This document shows, in pieces, positions 23,109 through 34,045 of a DNA stretch of 64,000 nucleotides; within the stretch, counting starts at the first letter, position 1; every line of letters starts with the position of its first letter. Both the position numbers and the translations under genes were made by a program. Source of the DNA: Panax quinquefolius. Lineage: Eukaryota > Streptophyta > Magnoliopsida > Apiales > Araliaceae. The notes under the pieces were generated by a model that worked only from the letters and a program-made list of their open reading frames with translations, did no database searches and had not been told where the DNA came from. The stretch spans positions 17,710,322 through 17,774,321 of the forward strand of contig CM035151.1 in assembly GCA_020205615.1 (NCBI GenBank), given 5' to 3'.

Positions 23109-25011
23109 TGGGTCGAATGTATTTCTTATCCAGCAATTCCTGCAACTGTATCATCAATTCCTTCATTTCTACCGGAGCCATTCTGTACGGTGCTTTTGAA
23201 ATTGGTGTCGTACCAGATACCAAATCAATAACAAATTCTATTTCCCTGTCTGGCGGAAGGCCTGGTAACTCATCAGGGAAAACATCTACAAACTCATTTA
23301 CTATCACAATGTCTTCTATTCTTGCTCCTTCTTGTTGAGTGTCTACCACATATGCGAGATAACCCATACAACCTTTTTGTAACAACTTCTTTGCTTGCAT
23401 CATTGTTAAGCATCGCGACTGCTTTGGTGATTTACTGCCGTAAAACACGATCTTCGGTTGCTTTGCAGGTTTAAAACTCACAGATTTTCTTTGGCAATCG
23501 ATGGTTGCTCCATGTTTAAACAACCAATCCATTCCCAAAATAACATCAAATTCCCCGAGTTGTATCGGAATTAGATCTACTGTAAGTTCACGTTCTCCTA
23601 TCTTAACGCAACAATCCTTATAGACATGCTCTACAGGAATCACTTCCTTATTAGCCACTTCTATAACCATGGGTATTTCTAAATTTAATAAGGGCATTTC
23701 TATGCACTTAGCGAATTCATGTGATACAAAAGAACAGGTTGCCCCAGAATCAAATAATACATAAGCATTAATATTGTTGATCGGGACAATACCTGAAACC
23801 ACATCCTTAGATGTTACCGCATCTTTTGCCGTCATATTGAACGTTCTAGCAGTGGGCTTGCTTGGTGTAGCTGTGCCAATTGTAAGTGCTTTAGTGCCAC
23901 TGTTTCCTTTACCACTGTTTCCTCCCTCTGCTCCTTTCTTCGGACAATTTCTGGTAAAGTGATCCATTGATCCACAAACATAACACCCAGAATTTTTCTT
24001 TGGATTTAGATAGTTAGGAGAAATGTGTCCCTCCTGTCCACACTTGTAACACACCATCTGTCCCTTTAGACAAATGCCCAGATGATTCTTTCCACACTTC
24101 TTGCACGCTTCAATTTTCTTCTTTGGTTGTCCCCCTTGAACACTACTCGTGTTTCCAACATTATTCCATTTCCTTTTCTTATTCCACTTACTAGTACCCT
24201 CTGGTTTAACCAATCCTTCAAACTGTCCTTTATTCTTCTTATCCTTGTTATACTTACCTCCTGATTCACTACCACTTTCTGCTATTATTGCCTTCTCAAG
24301 GAGTGCGGCAAAAGTTCCAATCTGTAAGACTGACAACCTATTATAGATCCAAGGCTTCAAGCCTAACTCAAACCGTCTCGCTTTTCGTTCTTCTGTATTC
24401 ACTTGATGTGGAGCGAATCGTGCCAACTCATTGAACTTGGCAGCATACTCAGATACAGTCATATCACCTTGTTTAAGGTCAAGGAATCGGACTTCCATTC
24501 TGCTTTGCATTCCCGGAGGGAAGTAATTTTCAAAGAAAAGTTTCTTAAATTTGGACCACCTTATTACACCTGTACCGGCTCTGGTTTTATTCGCTTCCCA
24601 CCAAAAATTTGCTTCCCCTTTCAGCATATAGGCAGCAAATAAATTTTTCTGCTCTTTACTTACCCTGGCTATCTCAAAGGCTTTCTCCATTTCTTGTATC
24701 CACGACAGGAGCCTCAATTGTTTCGGTAGTCCCTCTAAACTCAGGAGGTCCTACACTTTTAAAATCTTTGAAGCTAGCCCTGTGAACAACTGGTGGTGGT
24801 GGTGGAACATTCGCATCTGGTGGTGGAGCATTCATGTTCTGAAAAGCTTCCATCATAAAACGTGCAAATTCTTTGCAGATAGGATTCTCTTGGGCTTCAT
24901 TCTGTTTTCATTTTTCGTTATGAACCTCTTCGTTTCTATTCTCGGTGTTAGGTTCCACATTAGCATTTCTTCGCACTCCTGGTACTCTTCCTCCTCTAAT
25001 GCGGGTGGCAT
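23038..25011 (-). pseudogene. Family B gag-protease polyprotein (two frameshifts)
   Basis: A gag start MPP at about 25011 leads through a Pro-rich linker (NMNAPPPDANVPPPPPVV). After a one-base frameshift near 24720 comes a 559-codon frame: gag (WIQEMEKAFEIARVSKEQ, FWWEANKTRAGTG, MTVSEYAAKFNELARFAP) and CCHC knuckles CYKCGQEGHISPN and CYVCGSMDHFTRNC preceded by CKKCGKNHLGIC. The aspartic protease follows with LFDSGATCSFVSHEFA and FDVILGMDWL, then the RT N-terminus ELPGLPPDREIEFVIDL. A further one-base insertion near 23113 separates it from the RT frame. Gag makes the particle, knuckles bind RNA and protease matures the polyprotein. It is far better preserved than family A. Confidence 0.92.
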
Positions 25012-25387
25012 TTTATATACATTTAATAATATGTATATTATAAAACCATTAATTTCTCGAACATTCATACAAAATGTAAAACAATTACATTCATAACAAA
25101 CATATTTAATATTATTATATACTAAACATGTTCTTACATTGCCTTGATCATTTCTATCCCTGTTAGCTTTTCTGGCTATTACATATTCACATTTACTATG
25201 TACATAACATTGCTAGCAAAAGATTTACATATACTAATCCTTAACCATTTTCAGGTTAGGATTCCCCAAAAGATATCCCCATAGAGCTACCAAAAGTGGG
25301 ATACTTTTACATCCTACACATACAAACCCATTTACAGTATTTACATTATCATAGACATACATGCCATAAACATCTCCAGACTGACAC
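25012..25387 (-). other. Spacer between B upstream ORF and gag
   Basis: About 375 bp, AT-rich, with no ORF of note; part of the untranslated leader of element B. Confidence 0.5.
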
Positions 25388-25963
25388 TCAAATATCCCTA
25401 TCCCACACTGGGGTGATGGAATGCACGCGTTCCTCTTCAGTAATAGCCATAACCCTGGCTCGCGAAATAGAATATCTAGTCTGTCCTAGCTCCTGGGGGT
25501 GATTCCAGACAGCTGTCTGGACCTTTTCCATGGAATGAATATATACAAAATTCATCATTTCCTTTTGTCTTTTGCACTCATCCAACCGACCCTCTAAATG
25601 GTGAATATAATCATTAGAGGCTGTCATAATATTTTCCATTCCATGTCGTTCTTCATGCAATCCCTGGATCTGTTCTTCCTGATTCTGGACCTTATCTTCA
25701 GATATCTGGAGTCTGGCTAACAATTCATTATTTTGATCCATCAAATAATGGATCATTGCTCCTAGCTGTATCATTGCCTCTTCCATTTCGTTCTGTTGAG
25801 GCCCATCATCTGGTACCTCATGCATTTCCTCCTCTGGATCCTCCTCTTCTTCATGAGTTACGGATCTAAATCTATCACTTGACTGAGCTCTCTTGGTGGT
25901 GGAAGCGATCGCCTCAATAAAAACTAATTCCTCCTGAACCTCTGCCATCCTACACATAAACAA
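25388..25963 (-). CDS. Family B extra upstream ORF, coiled-coil protein
   Basis: 191 codons, intact, located between the primer-binding site and gag of element B, where a standard gypsy element has only leader. A second in-frame ATG (MAEVQEE) at 25948 is a plausible alternative start. Residues about 25-60 are acidic (EEEEDPEEEMHEVPDD). Residues about 60-160 have heptad-like spacing of Leu/Met/Ile with many Gln/Glu (LMDQNNELLARLQISEDK, NQEEQIQGLHEERHGMEN, YIHHLEGRLDECKRQKEM), suggesting a long coiled coil. There are no zinc knuckle, signal peptide or membrane segments. Extra ORFs upstream of gag are known in some plant gypsy lineages such as Ogre/Tat, but I do not recognise this one. It could be a detached gag N-terminus or a captured host fragment. 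Confidence 0.7.
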   Translation of the reverse strand: MFMCRMAEVQEELVFIEAIASTTKRAQSSDRFRSVTHEEEEDPEEEMHEVPDDGPQQNEMEEAMIQLGAMIHYLMDQNNELLARLQISEDKVQNQEEQIQGLHEERHGMENIMTASNDYIHHLEGRLDECKRQKEMMNFVYIHSMEKVQTAVWNHPQELGQTRYSISRARVMAITEEERVHSITPVWDRDI

Positions 25964-26155
25964 ATAACTTGATTAATACATAATACAAGTTATATAACAA
26001 ATAACAAATAACAAATAACAGTTATTTTTAAATTATTTTATATGAACTTCCACAGTTCACTTTCTTGCAACTCTATATGAGTTATTTATTTCATGTCTGT
26101 CGCCATAACTTAAAGTTATAACCCCAGGTTCCCATCCTAAGGCTTCTAACTTAAA

Positions 26156-26167
26156 GCTTTGATACCA
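26156..26167 (-). promoter_or_regulatory. Family B primer-binding site
   Basis: Minus strand TGGTATCAAAGC, three bases inside the 5' LTR end; one mismatch to the initiator tRNA-Met complement. Confidence 0.85.
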
Positions 26168-26170
26168 ACC

Positions 26171-29100
26171 TGTGACGCCCCCAAATTCGGGTACTTGAAA
26201 CCCTTATTCAGTGCTCACGATATAAACTTTAGTATATAATAAACATAAACTTAATAAAGTTATTACATCAAAATTCTTCTAATCCGTGTACATAAACCTT
26301 TAAGCGTTTATTACATGATAGTTTAATATTTACAAACATGAAAACTATCTATTACAACACTCTTCAGCTATTCTCCTATTTTTCCTTTTCCCTTGTCTTT
26401 TCCGAGATTCTTTACCGCCTGAGTCCCTTTCAAATTTGAAAACATTTAATAAAACAAGTATGAGCATTTAATTGCTCAACAAGTAATAGCATTCTTTAAA
26501 GTTTAACAAGAAATAAATGTTTTCTTTGAAGTATGCTTTGACAGTGAATCAAAACTGTAAAGCAATAAATCTTGAATCATTTGCAATTCTGGAATATCAT
26601 AACATTGAGTGGCGAGAGGTTTTAAGACCATGAACATATTTTTCTTTTCTTGAAAAGGTTCAATCAGAAATATTATTAGATGAACCGTCTTAACTTTACG
26701 AGCACGTAGGGTGATCGACCCCTTTATGCCTGTATTGATCAATACTATCTTTTTCAGAACAATTTTCATGTTCTACATCACCACTCCAGAGTGCAATAAA
26801 AATATCCCATTTAAGGGTATGTTCATTCTCAGTTTTAGATTCCAACTACAACAATATAGTTGGGAATGACTTAAATCATAGCACAATAATATTTCAAGAT
26901 ATAATATAAAAAAATTGAAATATTTTACATCTATGTCTGGCCAGAAGAAATGGCTCAGACTTCTCTGCATTTTACTCATGTATATTGAATATCGTTTGAT
27001 ACACATGATAATTCATTACCCAATCTTTTGAAGCTGATTGGAATAAAAAGGTTATTCAACCTTATAATATTCATAAATAAGGAAAGACAGTTCAAAATTA
27101 AGGAAGCTGTCAACATATGAATATTCTCAGAATACTTGCTCAATAAAGAGTAAGATTTAGATACTTGCCTTGTTTGTAGACTATTGATAAAATTCAGCTT
27201 AACTTGTGTATTCTCACAGATCCTACATAATTATTTGCATTCATAAGTGTATCAGCCAAATAGACAAATCATATAGCATATATGTTCACATATCACATAA
27301 TCACAGTGATCATGTTTTTAGTTTATATTCTCATACGTGAGATATTTATTTACATTTTTCAAATATCTCAATCATGTTCTTACAATAGCCTTTTTCTTTC
27401 TTTTATGGGTCTAATATAATTTCTGTTCATTGAGTTTAGTTCATATTTCTTTTACTTACTTCATTTGTCATAAGTATACTTTGCAATTTTCCTTATATTT
27501 AGGTATTCAAGGTGAATACCTAAGGTATTTCATGTATTAAGTATGATTGTTTATCAAAAGGTAGAACTTGTAGTTCCCAATTTGCTTTGCAAATTATATT
27601 GCCAAACTATTTGTTTAAACTTATTGCGTTTCTTAGTTATGTCAAAACAGCCCTCCTTGGCCAAATCTATCTTGCAGCCTTTATTGTTGCTCCTGATTCT
27701 TTTGTATAATTTAATTTGGTTTAGTAACCTCTTACCATTTTTTACTACACCGAGACTAAATTTTCCTTTTGTTTTCTCTATTTAGCTAAGTGAGTCTAGT
27801 AGCTCACTTAAATAAACTAACAGACTCTTAGCATTTCTTTTTCTTCATGATATTAGTCAATTATATTTGACTTTGTGGGATTTTAGTGTGGCTTCACATT
27901 GCATTAGTGGTCACTAATAATTATTTACTCGCAAATGTGCAAAGTAGTTCCAATATAAGTCGAGTTGCTCCAAAATTGTCACGGTTACCTAACGTTTATC
28001 GTCACGTTTTGTGTGAGTTACAAAATAGAACCACCGGCTTCTTCTACTACTTTGTTAGTTGCTTAATGCCTGTGCTTTGTCTTTGTTATTAGCATTTTGT
28101 TTTAATCTGTTAGCATTATGTTATGGAATATTACATAGGCGATATGTATATCTTAATTATAAAGAGGCACAAGTTGGCTATCTTAGAAATTTAACTACAC
28201 CAAGTAAGAGTTCAATAAAGGACTCCCCACCGGATCAGATTATCAACTGCTGCTTTGCCACACGGCTAGCAGCTCCGTTTTAATTAATGCCATTTTTTAC
28301 TTTCTATTGGTAAGTTATTTACACCCTTTATTAGAGAGGTAAAATAGTGCACCCATCCTTCAAATAACTTGCAAATTCGGTCATTACCTTTAGTATGTAA
28401 ACCAAATTGGTGCCACACTGGCTGACTGGCTCTGCAGGACATCGAAGACAGCAATGTTGAGCACTAGCCAGCTGTTGTTGCTGTACTTGACCCGGCCAGC
28501 CCAAACCTCCCCAACCCCTTCTTTTGATTGCTACATTTCCTTTGTTACACTTGCTTTTTTTTTTTTTTTTATTGCACCAAAGTTCGAAGAGATTTTAGAT
28601 GTGATAGCAACCAAATAATAAAACATACTAAGTTCTCAAATTCAACATCTAAAAGTTGCTTTAAAACAGGTTTGCCAACATAGGTTGTCATACCAAAATC
28701 CCTTTTTGTCTTAGCTTAAAAAAATAGTTTTCATTTCATTTAACAAGGTACAACACTTTACTTACCCTCAAGCATGACATATATATTACCCATGCTTTAA
28801 TTCTACCGAATAAACAATTATTAAGCAAAACAGTTCATTGATGAATTTTATCAAACACTTTACTGACCTTTGTTTGCAACACCCATGTCTTAGCTATTTA
28901 TTTTCTTTAAACTCCCGATTAACTTCCTTATTACTCCACAACCACTTATCTCCTTATTCCTAAATTCAGTCTATAACAATCAAACTCAACCAAAATCATA
29001 TATATACAATGAATTAGCAACTAATTAGTTTATGCTAATATTATACTATCACACTAAACTCAAATTATTGCAATATAAACTGAACATAGATTTCAAACAT

Positions 29101-29827
29101 AACACCACTATATAATATCTCCTAGATTTCACTCCGGTTTAAACAAACCAATTGACAACTTTCAATTTTAACAGAAAAGATAAGAGAATGAATTAAAAGT
29201 ACAATTATTAAATTCATACCTCCCGCTTGATAAGTTCCCGCTCAACTCACAACTCCCAGCTCGTAAAAATTACAGAGTTTCAATATTTTCCTATCACTTC
29301 TGTGTGGCTTAAGAAAGAAACTGATCGATACAATGTGAAGCTCTGTTTTATAAGAAGTCTGGCTTTGCTAAACACGTTATAGGTAACTGAGGAGTAGAGC
29401 TAAGTTATGGAATAATCGCCAGCACCTGCTAAGCTAATAGATTATCTCTTGTTTTTAACAGCCACGTATACTATAATAAACTGAGTTTCATTTACTAATG
29501 ATGTTAATTCATAAGGCTGCGTTTGGCAAGAAAATAACATTTACTTCTCCTACTGCACTTAGTGTACCACCTATAACATATTTCGGACACACTAAAATGC
29601 ATTACCAAAATTTTGAATAAAATATCCATACATCATTTCCATCAAAATAGAGGGTATTTAATAAATATAATAAATATTAATTATTATACATGACAAAACA
29701 TCTCATCACGTAATACAGTGCACATAATAATATAATAACACATACCAAAGTATATATAAAAAAAAATTACTACAGATTACTACAGTAAAATCTTATTTTA
29801 TTTACTCAGAAAATGAGGTTCGCTACA
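26171..29827 (-). repeat. Family B 5' LTR (single copy), 3.66 kb
   Basis: On the minus strand it starts TGTAGCGAACC at 29827, directly interrupting A1 RT, and ends GGGGGCGTCACA at 26171 before the PBS. It is unusually long. The terminal GGGGGCGTCACA is shared with family A, consistent with related lineages. No partner LTR remains in the window, because the 3' half of B was deleted. Its ORFs are short and without domain signals. Boundaries rest on the PBS, TG/CA ends and the interrupted host sequence. Confidence 0.8.
29346..29354 (-). promoter_or_regulatory. Candidate TATA box of B LTR
   Basis: CTTATAAAA on the minus strand, about 480 bp into the LTR from its 5' end. This is a suitable position for U3, but there is no second copy to compare. 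Confidence 0.4.
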
Positions 29828-30497
29828 ATTCCTGTAGTTGGGTCTTTAACTCCTGAAGTTCAATAGGAGCCATTCGATATGGGGCTTTGGAAATAGGTTT
29901 TGTACCGGGTTCAATGTCGATACAAAATTCAATTTCACGCCTACGGGGTAGGCCAGAAGTTCTTGAGAATACGTCGGAAATTTATTAACAATAGAAATAT
30001 CGTTCAAAACCGGCGTATTTTTGTTTAAATCGTGACATGAGCTAAGAAAGCTCGACATCCGCTTTTCAATAAACGAATAGCTTTATGGCTTGAGATGACC
30101 GTAATTGATTTTAATGGTTTGGTCGTTTGAATTCGCGATAATAGGTTGATTAGGAATATGAAAGCTAACAACCTTACGAAAACAATCAATTTTTTCATGA
30201 TAAGTAGTTAACCAATCAATCCCTAGAATCACGTCAAATGCAAGTATTTTTAATGAAATAAGATCGACGGGTAATGTGAGGGTACCGATTTGAACCAAAC
30301 AAGACTTATAAGCGGTGGATGTAATGAAGGTTTCTCCCAACGGAGTTTCCACAGATAAGTCAAAGTCTAAATTCTCCCGAGTCAAATTTAATCGATAAGT
30401 AGCAAGTAGGAGAAATAAAAGAATGGGTAGAACCGGTATCAAATAAAGTATAGACTTCATTAGAGTTTATGATAAGCTTACCCGTGATGACCTCATT
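29828..30497 (-). pseudogene. A1 protease and RT N-terminus, cut by B
   Basis: Homologous to 12005-12673 of A2. It includes the protease DTGSTHSFIS (about 30465-30435), LPVDLISLKILAFDVILGID and DWLTTYH, then the RT N-terminal region ending at the B insertion (29827/29828). The first five bases here, ATTCC, are the presumed B target site. At 30497 the sequence jumps directly from protease to mid-gag, so zinc knuckles are deleted in this copy. Confidence 0.85.
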
Positions 30498-31401
30498 CTT
30501 GAAATGTCCATTCTTATTGTTTTGGCCCTGATTACCACCGAAGTGGTTACCATATCTGGCCTATTGATTCCTCCACGCTTGTTGTCACTACTTGATGACT
30601 ACTCTCATTTGGTATTATAATTTTGTTTCACCGCTCTCTCTTTAGTTGCGTTGACTCGTTATCGCGCTCCACTAACTGAGCCCTATTTACAACATCTGAA
30701 TACAAACACAGTTTATGAGAAATTAGATGTTGACGTATCTCCGACTTCAAACCTCTTAAAAACATTCGCGCCATTCTTTCTTCACTATCCACCAAGTGGG
30801 ACACAAACCGTGATAACTCCGCAAATTTTTCCTTGTATTGCGACACGGTCATATTGTTTTGTTCCAACTTGATAAACTCCACCTCCTTCATGTGGCGAAT
30901 ACTTTCAGGAAAGTATTTGTTGTTGAACAGCTCCTGGAACTTCTCCCAAGATATCTTGAGACAAAGAGGTTGAGTACGTTTTACCGATTCCCACCAATGT
31001 CCGCTCTCTCGCGCAACATAAAGGCGGCAAAGGAACCTTTTGCTCCTCGGAGCATCCCAAGACATCAAATATCTTGGTAATCTGCTTTATCCATGCTTCC
31101 GCTTGAGAAATGGTTTTGGCTCTCCTTTAAACTCCGGTGGTCCCGGCTCCTTAAATTGTTTAGCGGTGACCACCGAGAGTTTTCCGTGTTTCCACCTACG
31201 TTTTGGACGAGAGTCGCTCTACTTCATTGTTGCATAAATTCATAAAGCCTCTAAACATTTGATCATTCATCATTTGGTCAAGATTGTTGTTTGCATGAGG
31301 ATTGTCGCCTTCACGATGCACATTATCTCGATTATTGATATGTGGCGAATCAACGATCGCTTTGTGCTCCATTGCTATTCTCAACATTCTCGGATGTCAT
31401 T
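30498..31401 (-). pseudogene. A1 gag
   Basis: It starts near an ATG at 31401 (MTSENVENSNGAQSD) and includes a GHWWESVKRTQPL segment, then [38 protein letters not shown] and GLKSEIRQHL. This is the Retrotrans_gag fold of gypsy elements. Frame breaks occur between 31196 and 31068, and the nucleocapsid zinc knuckles are missing at the 30497 deletion joint. In intact relatives gag assembles the cytoplasmic particle. Confidence 0.85.
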
Positions 31402-31578
31402 TTGAGATCATCGCCACAAAACAAAAGGTTAATTGACATGTAACAAATTATCCCTATATTCTCGAATTGAACCAATAAAATAGCACATAAACTTAGGTAG
31501 GTCATACTAGCGAAGGTATTCCCCGTCTCTCCCCTCCTAGTACTATTCTCACATCTTAGCCAGGGATCATATCCCTAA

Positions 31579-31590
31579 GCTCTGATACCA
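31579..31590 (-). promoter_or_regulatory. A1 primer-binding site
   Basis: Minus strand TGGTATCAGAGC, a perfect 12-nt complement to initiator tRNA-Met, two bases from the 5' LTR end. Confidence 0.92.
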
Positions 31591-31592
31591 AC

Positions 31593-34045
31593 TGTGACGC
31601 CCCCAAAATTAGGTATACATCACCCATCTTGGGTAGTCAGATACATGGTACAGAATTAAATACAACTTACTAATATAACGGTCGTGTACAATACGACATA
31701 AACTGTAAGTTTGAATACAAATATTGTTTACTAGATATTATATAAACTCAAAAGGAGTCCTCATTACAATTATTATCACACTATTTCACAGAATAGTGAG
31801 GACTACTAATGCTATCCTCTGGACCATTACTCCGTTCCCCGACTCGTCCCAGCTATGTTCTCATTTCCTGAAGAGAACAGTGAAAGAAAGGGTGAGCTCA
31901 ACTAGCCCAGTAAGAAATATTATGACTAAGATAATGCAGAATAAATTATCATTAGCCTTCAACAAAGATGTTAAACCGATAAAATATAATAAACATCAAG
32001 TTTAAGCTGCAAATGAACAAGCAATCCATTAAAAGAGTCAAGTAGAAAATAAAATTTACTATCTTTTATGATTTAAAAGGTTTTTCATCACTGTTATAGC
32101 TGAGACTCAGCTTTAAAAAATAATCCACATCATCGAATCACCCCCGCACTGCGCCGAGGATATTCTTTAGTATCACGACCACAATTATTCATGCACTACG
32201 GCCGAGAATAGTTTGTGTATTCATTAATGGTCATGATCATGCCAACAATCGTCCATCAATGCACTACTACCATCGAGGATTTTTACCACATCATTTGTAA
32301 CATTACGCCACGACATTACAAGAATAGTCTCTGGTCATAATCATACCAAGTCCATCTATGCACTACTGCCACGGATGACTTTAAAAAATATATATAAACA
32401 TGAGGATGATGACAATGATATAAGAATTCAATAAAACAAGTTCAAGAATTATTTTATCCAGGAATTATTAACGCCCAAATTGTCAACACGATATCTTTGT
32501 TTTGTAGAGTAAAATTCAAGAATGATCAAAAGAATATTTCCATGAAAAGATCTTTGGATGAAACGCAAATATCAAGGATATTCTACTAATTTTATGGAGT
32601 ATAGAAAGTCGATGTTTTAACCAATTGGGTATAATAAAGAATGGAATAACAAAAGAAATCACCATGCATGCGGTACTTCAGATAGACATGAGTTATTCCA
32701 ACGTAATAATAATAACGGAACCGTGTCGGTGAAATCACACCGCATGTGGGATGTTCCAACAGAATAATAAAGATGGAACCGGATCGGTGTAAAACACACG
32801 AGATAGGATATTCCAACAGAATGATAAAGACGGAACCAGTCAAATTGTAAAACACATGAATAGGATGTTCAATGTAATAATAAAGCGGAACGGATCCGGT
32901 GTAAAACACACAGATAGGATATTCCAACAGAATGATAAAAACGGAACCAGGTCCGGTGTAAAACACACAGACAGGATGTTCTAACAGAATAATAAAGACG
33001 GAACCAGGTCCGGTGTAAAACACACAGACAGGATGTTCCAACAGAATAATAAAGACAGAATAATAGAAGAATGTCACCAAGTATAGGGTAGTCGCGTATG
33101 AGGTTATTCCAATGAGATAAAAAGAAATGAATAAGCGAAGTTCTCTTCATGAATACAAAAGAATAATATCCTTATTTAGTACAACAAATAATATTCCCTA
33201 CCTTAGAAACCTGAATATTGGCAAAGTGAAGTAGCGAGAATACTTTTCTTCTTTCTCTATAGTTTCTCTCTCTAGAGTTTCGGTGAATTCGTAAGAAAAT
33301 AATGAAGGAATGAGCTTTATTTATAGGAAAATAGAATGCATAGTAATTAATCCATGAGCGGTCCCGATTGATTTACTTTTTAATCGACTATCCATATTTA
33401 AAGCAAAATCTTTTAAATAAAATATAATATATTCTATTTATATAAAAACATTTTACTATGCAACACTACGCAAAACACTACGCAACACTATGCATAATAA
33501 AATATAATATATTTTATTTATAGAATAACTTTAATAAAGTATTTTGTTTTATATAAAAGATGTTTCATTTTATTACGTTAATAATCTGAATAAAACAAAA
33601 GCGTCATTATCATTATAATAATTCATATTATTAATAAACAATAATGGAATCAAACCGAGTGACTTCACATAAGCATCGATAATCAATATCGTAATGCTAC
33701 TATGCAACCACACGTATTCGCATACTTTTACTACCGAAGTAGTTCAACAGAGATCAACCGGTAAAACTTCCAGTAGATTAATTCAATAAAATATTTTTGT
33801 CGTTTTCTCAATCCGAAATAATAATTACATTGTAGGGTCCACCAATGATTGAGTAGTTGTCACGAATATTCCTCGCTAAACCAATATTCCCCGACCAATC
33901 GAATAATATAACCACTTGCATACTTTGCAAAATTTATAAATATTACCCACAACTATAACACATTATATCAAATTTATTCCATAATATTCAAAAATAATAT
34001 TTATAGAAAATTCATCTTTATTTATAAAAAGCTGAGGGTCTTACA
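31593..34045 (-). repeat. Family A1 5' LTR
   Basis: 2453 bp, plus strand TGTGACGCCCCC ... GAGGGTCTTACA. It is homologous to 6733-9221 with many small differences, a large share at CAG/CTG. TATA box at 33319-33327 (CTATAAATA, minus). Confidence 0.92.
32690..33060 (-). repeat. 57-bp tandem array inside the A1 LTR
   Basis: Its repeat encodes a periodic 19-residue phrase on the minus strand (VFIILLEHPVCVFYTGPGS repeated). The last two units are nearly identical and earlier ones diverge. The period is exactly 57 bp, so the frame persists by chance of length. Confidence 0.85.

Larger units (their letters stand above)
6733..34045 (-). mobile_element. Compound nested Ty3/gypsy locus (A1 + A2 with B and copia inside)
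   Basis: Outer ends are homologous LTRs of a chromodomain gypsy family (A), both in minus orientation. Reading on the minus strand the order is: A1 5' LTR, A1 gag, A1 protease and start of RT, B 5' LTR, B upstream ORF, B gag-protease and half RT, A2 gag C-terminus, copia element, A2 zinc knuckle, protease, RT, RNase H, integrase and chromodomain, then A2 3' LTR. The bases flanking the outer LTRs differ (CAGCA at 6728-6732, CAAAG at 34046-34050). They are therefore not the two ends of one simple insertion. Recombination between two A insertions followed by a large internal deletion explains the arrangement (inference). Confidence 0.8.

Noticed and set aside
32592..33150. ORFs with repeated VFIILLEHPVC phrase, like a membrane repeat protein
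   Set aside because: Produced by a 57-bp tandem DNA repeat in an LTR leader; the same repeat is read in several frames.
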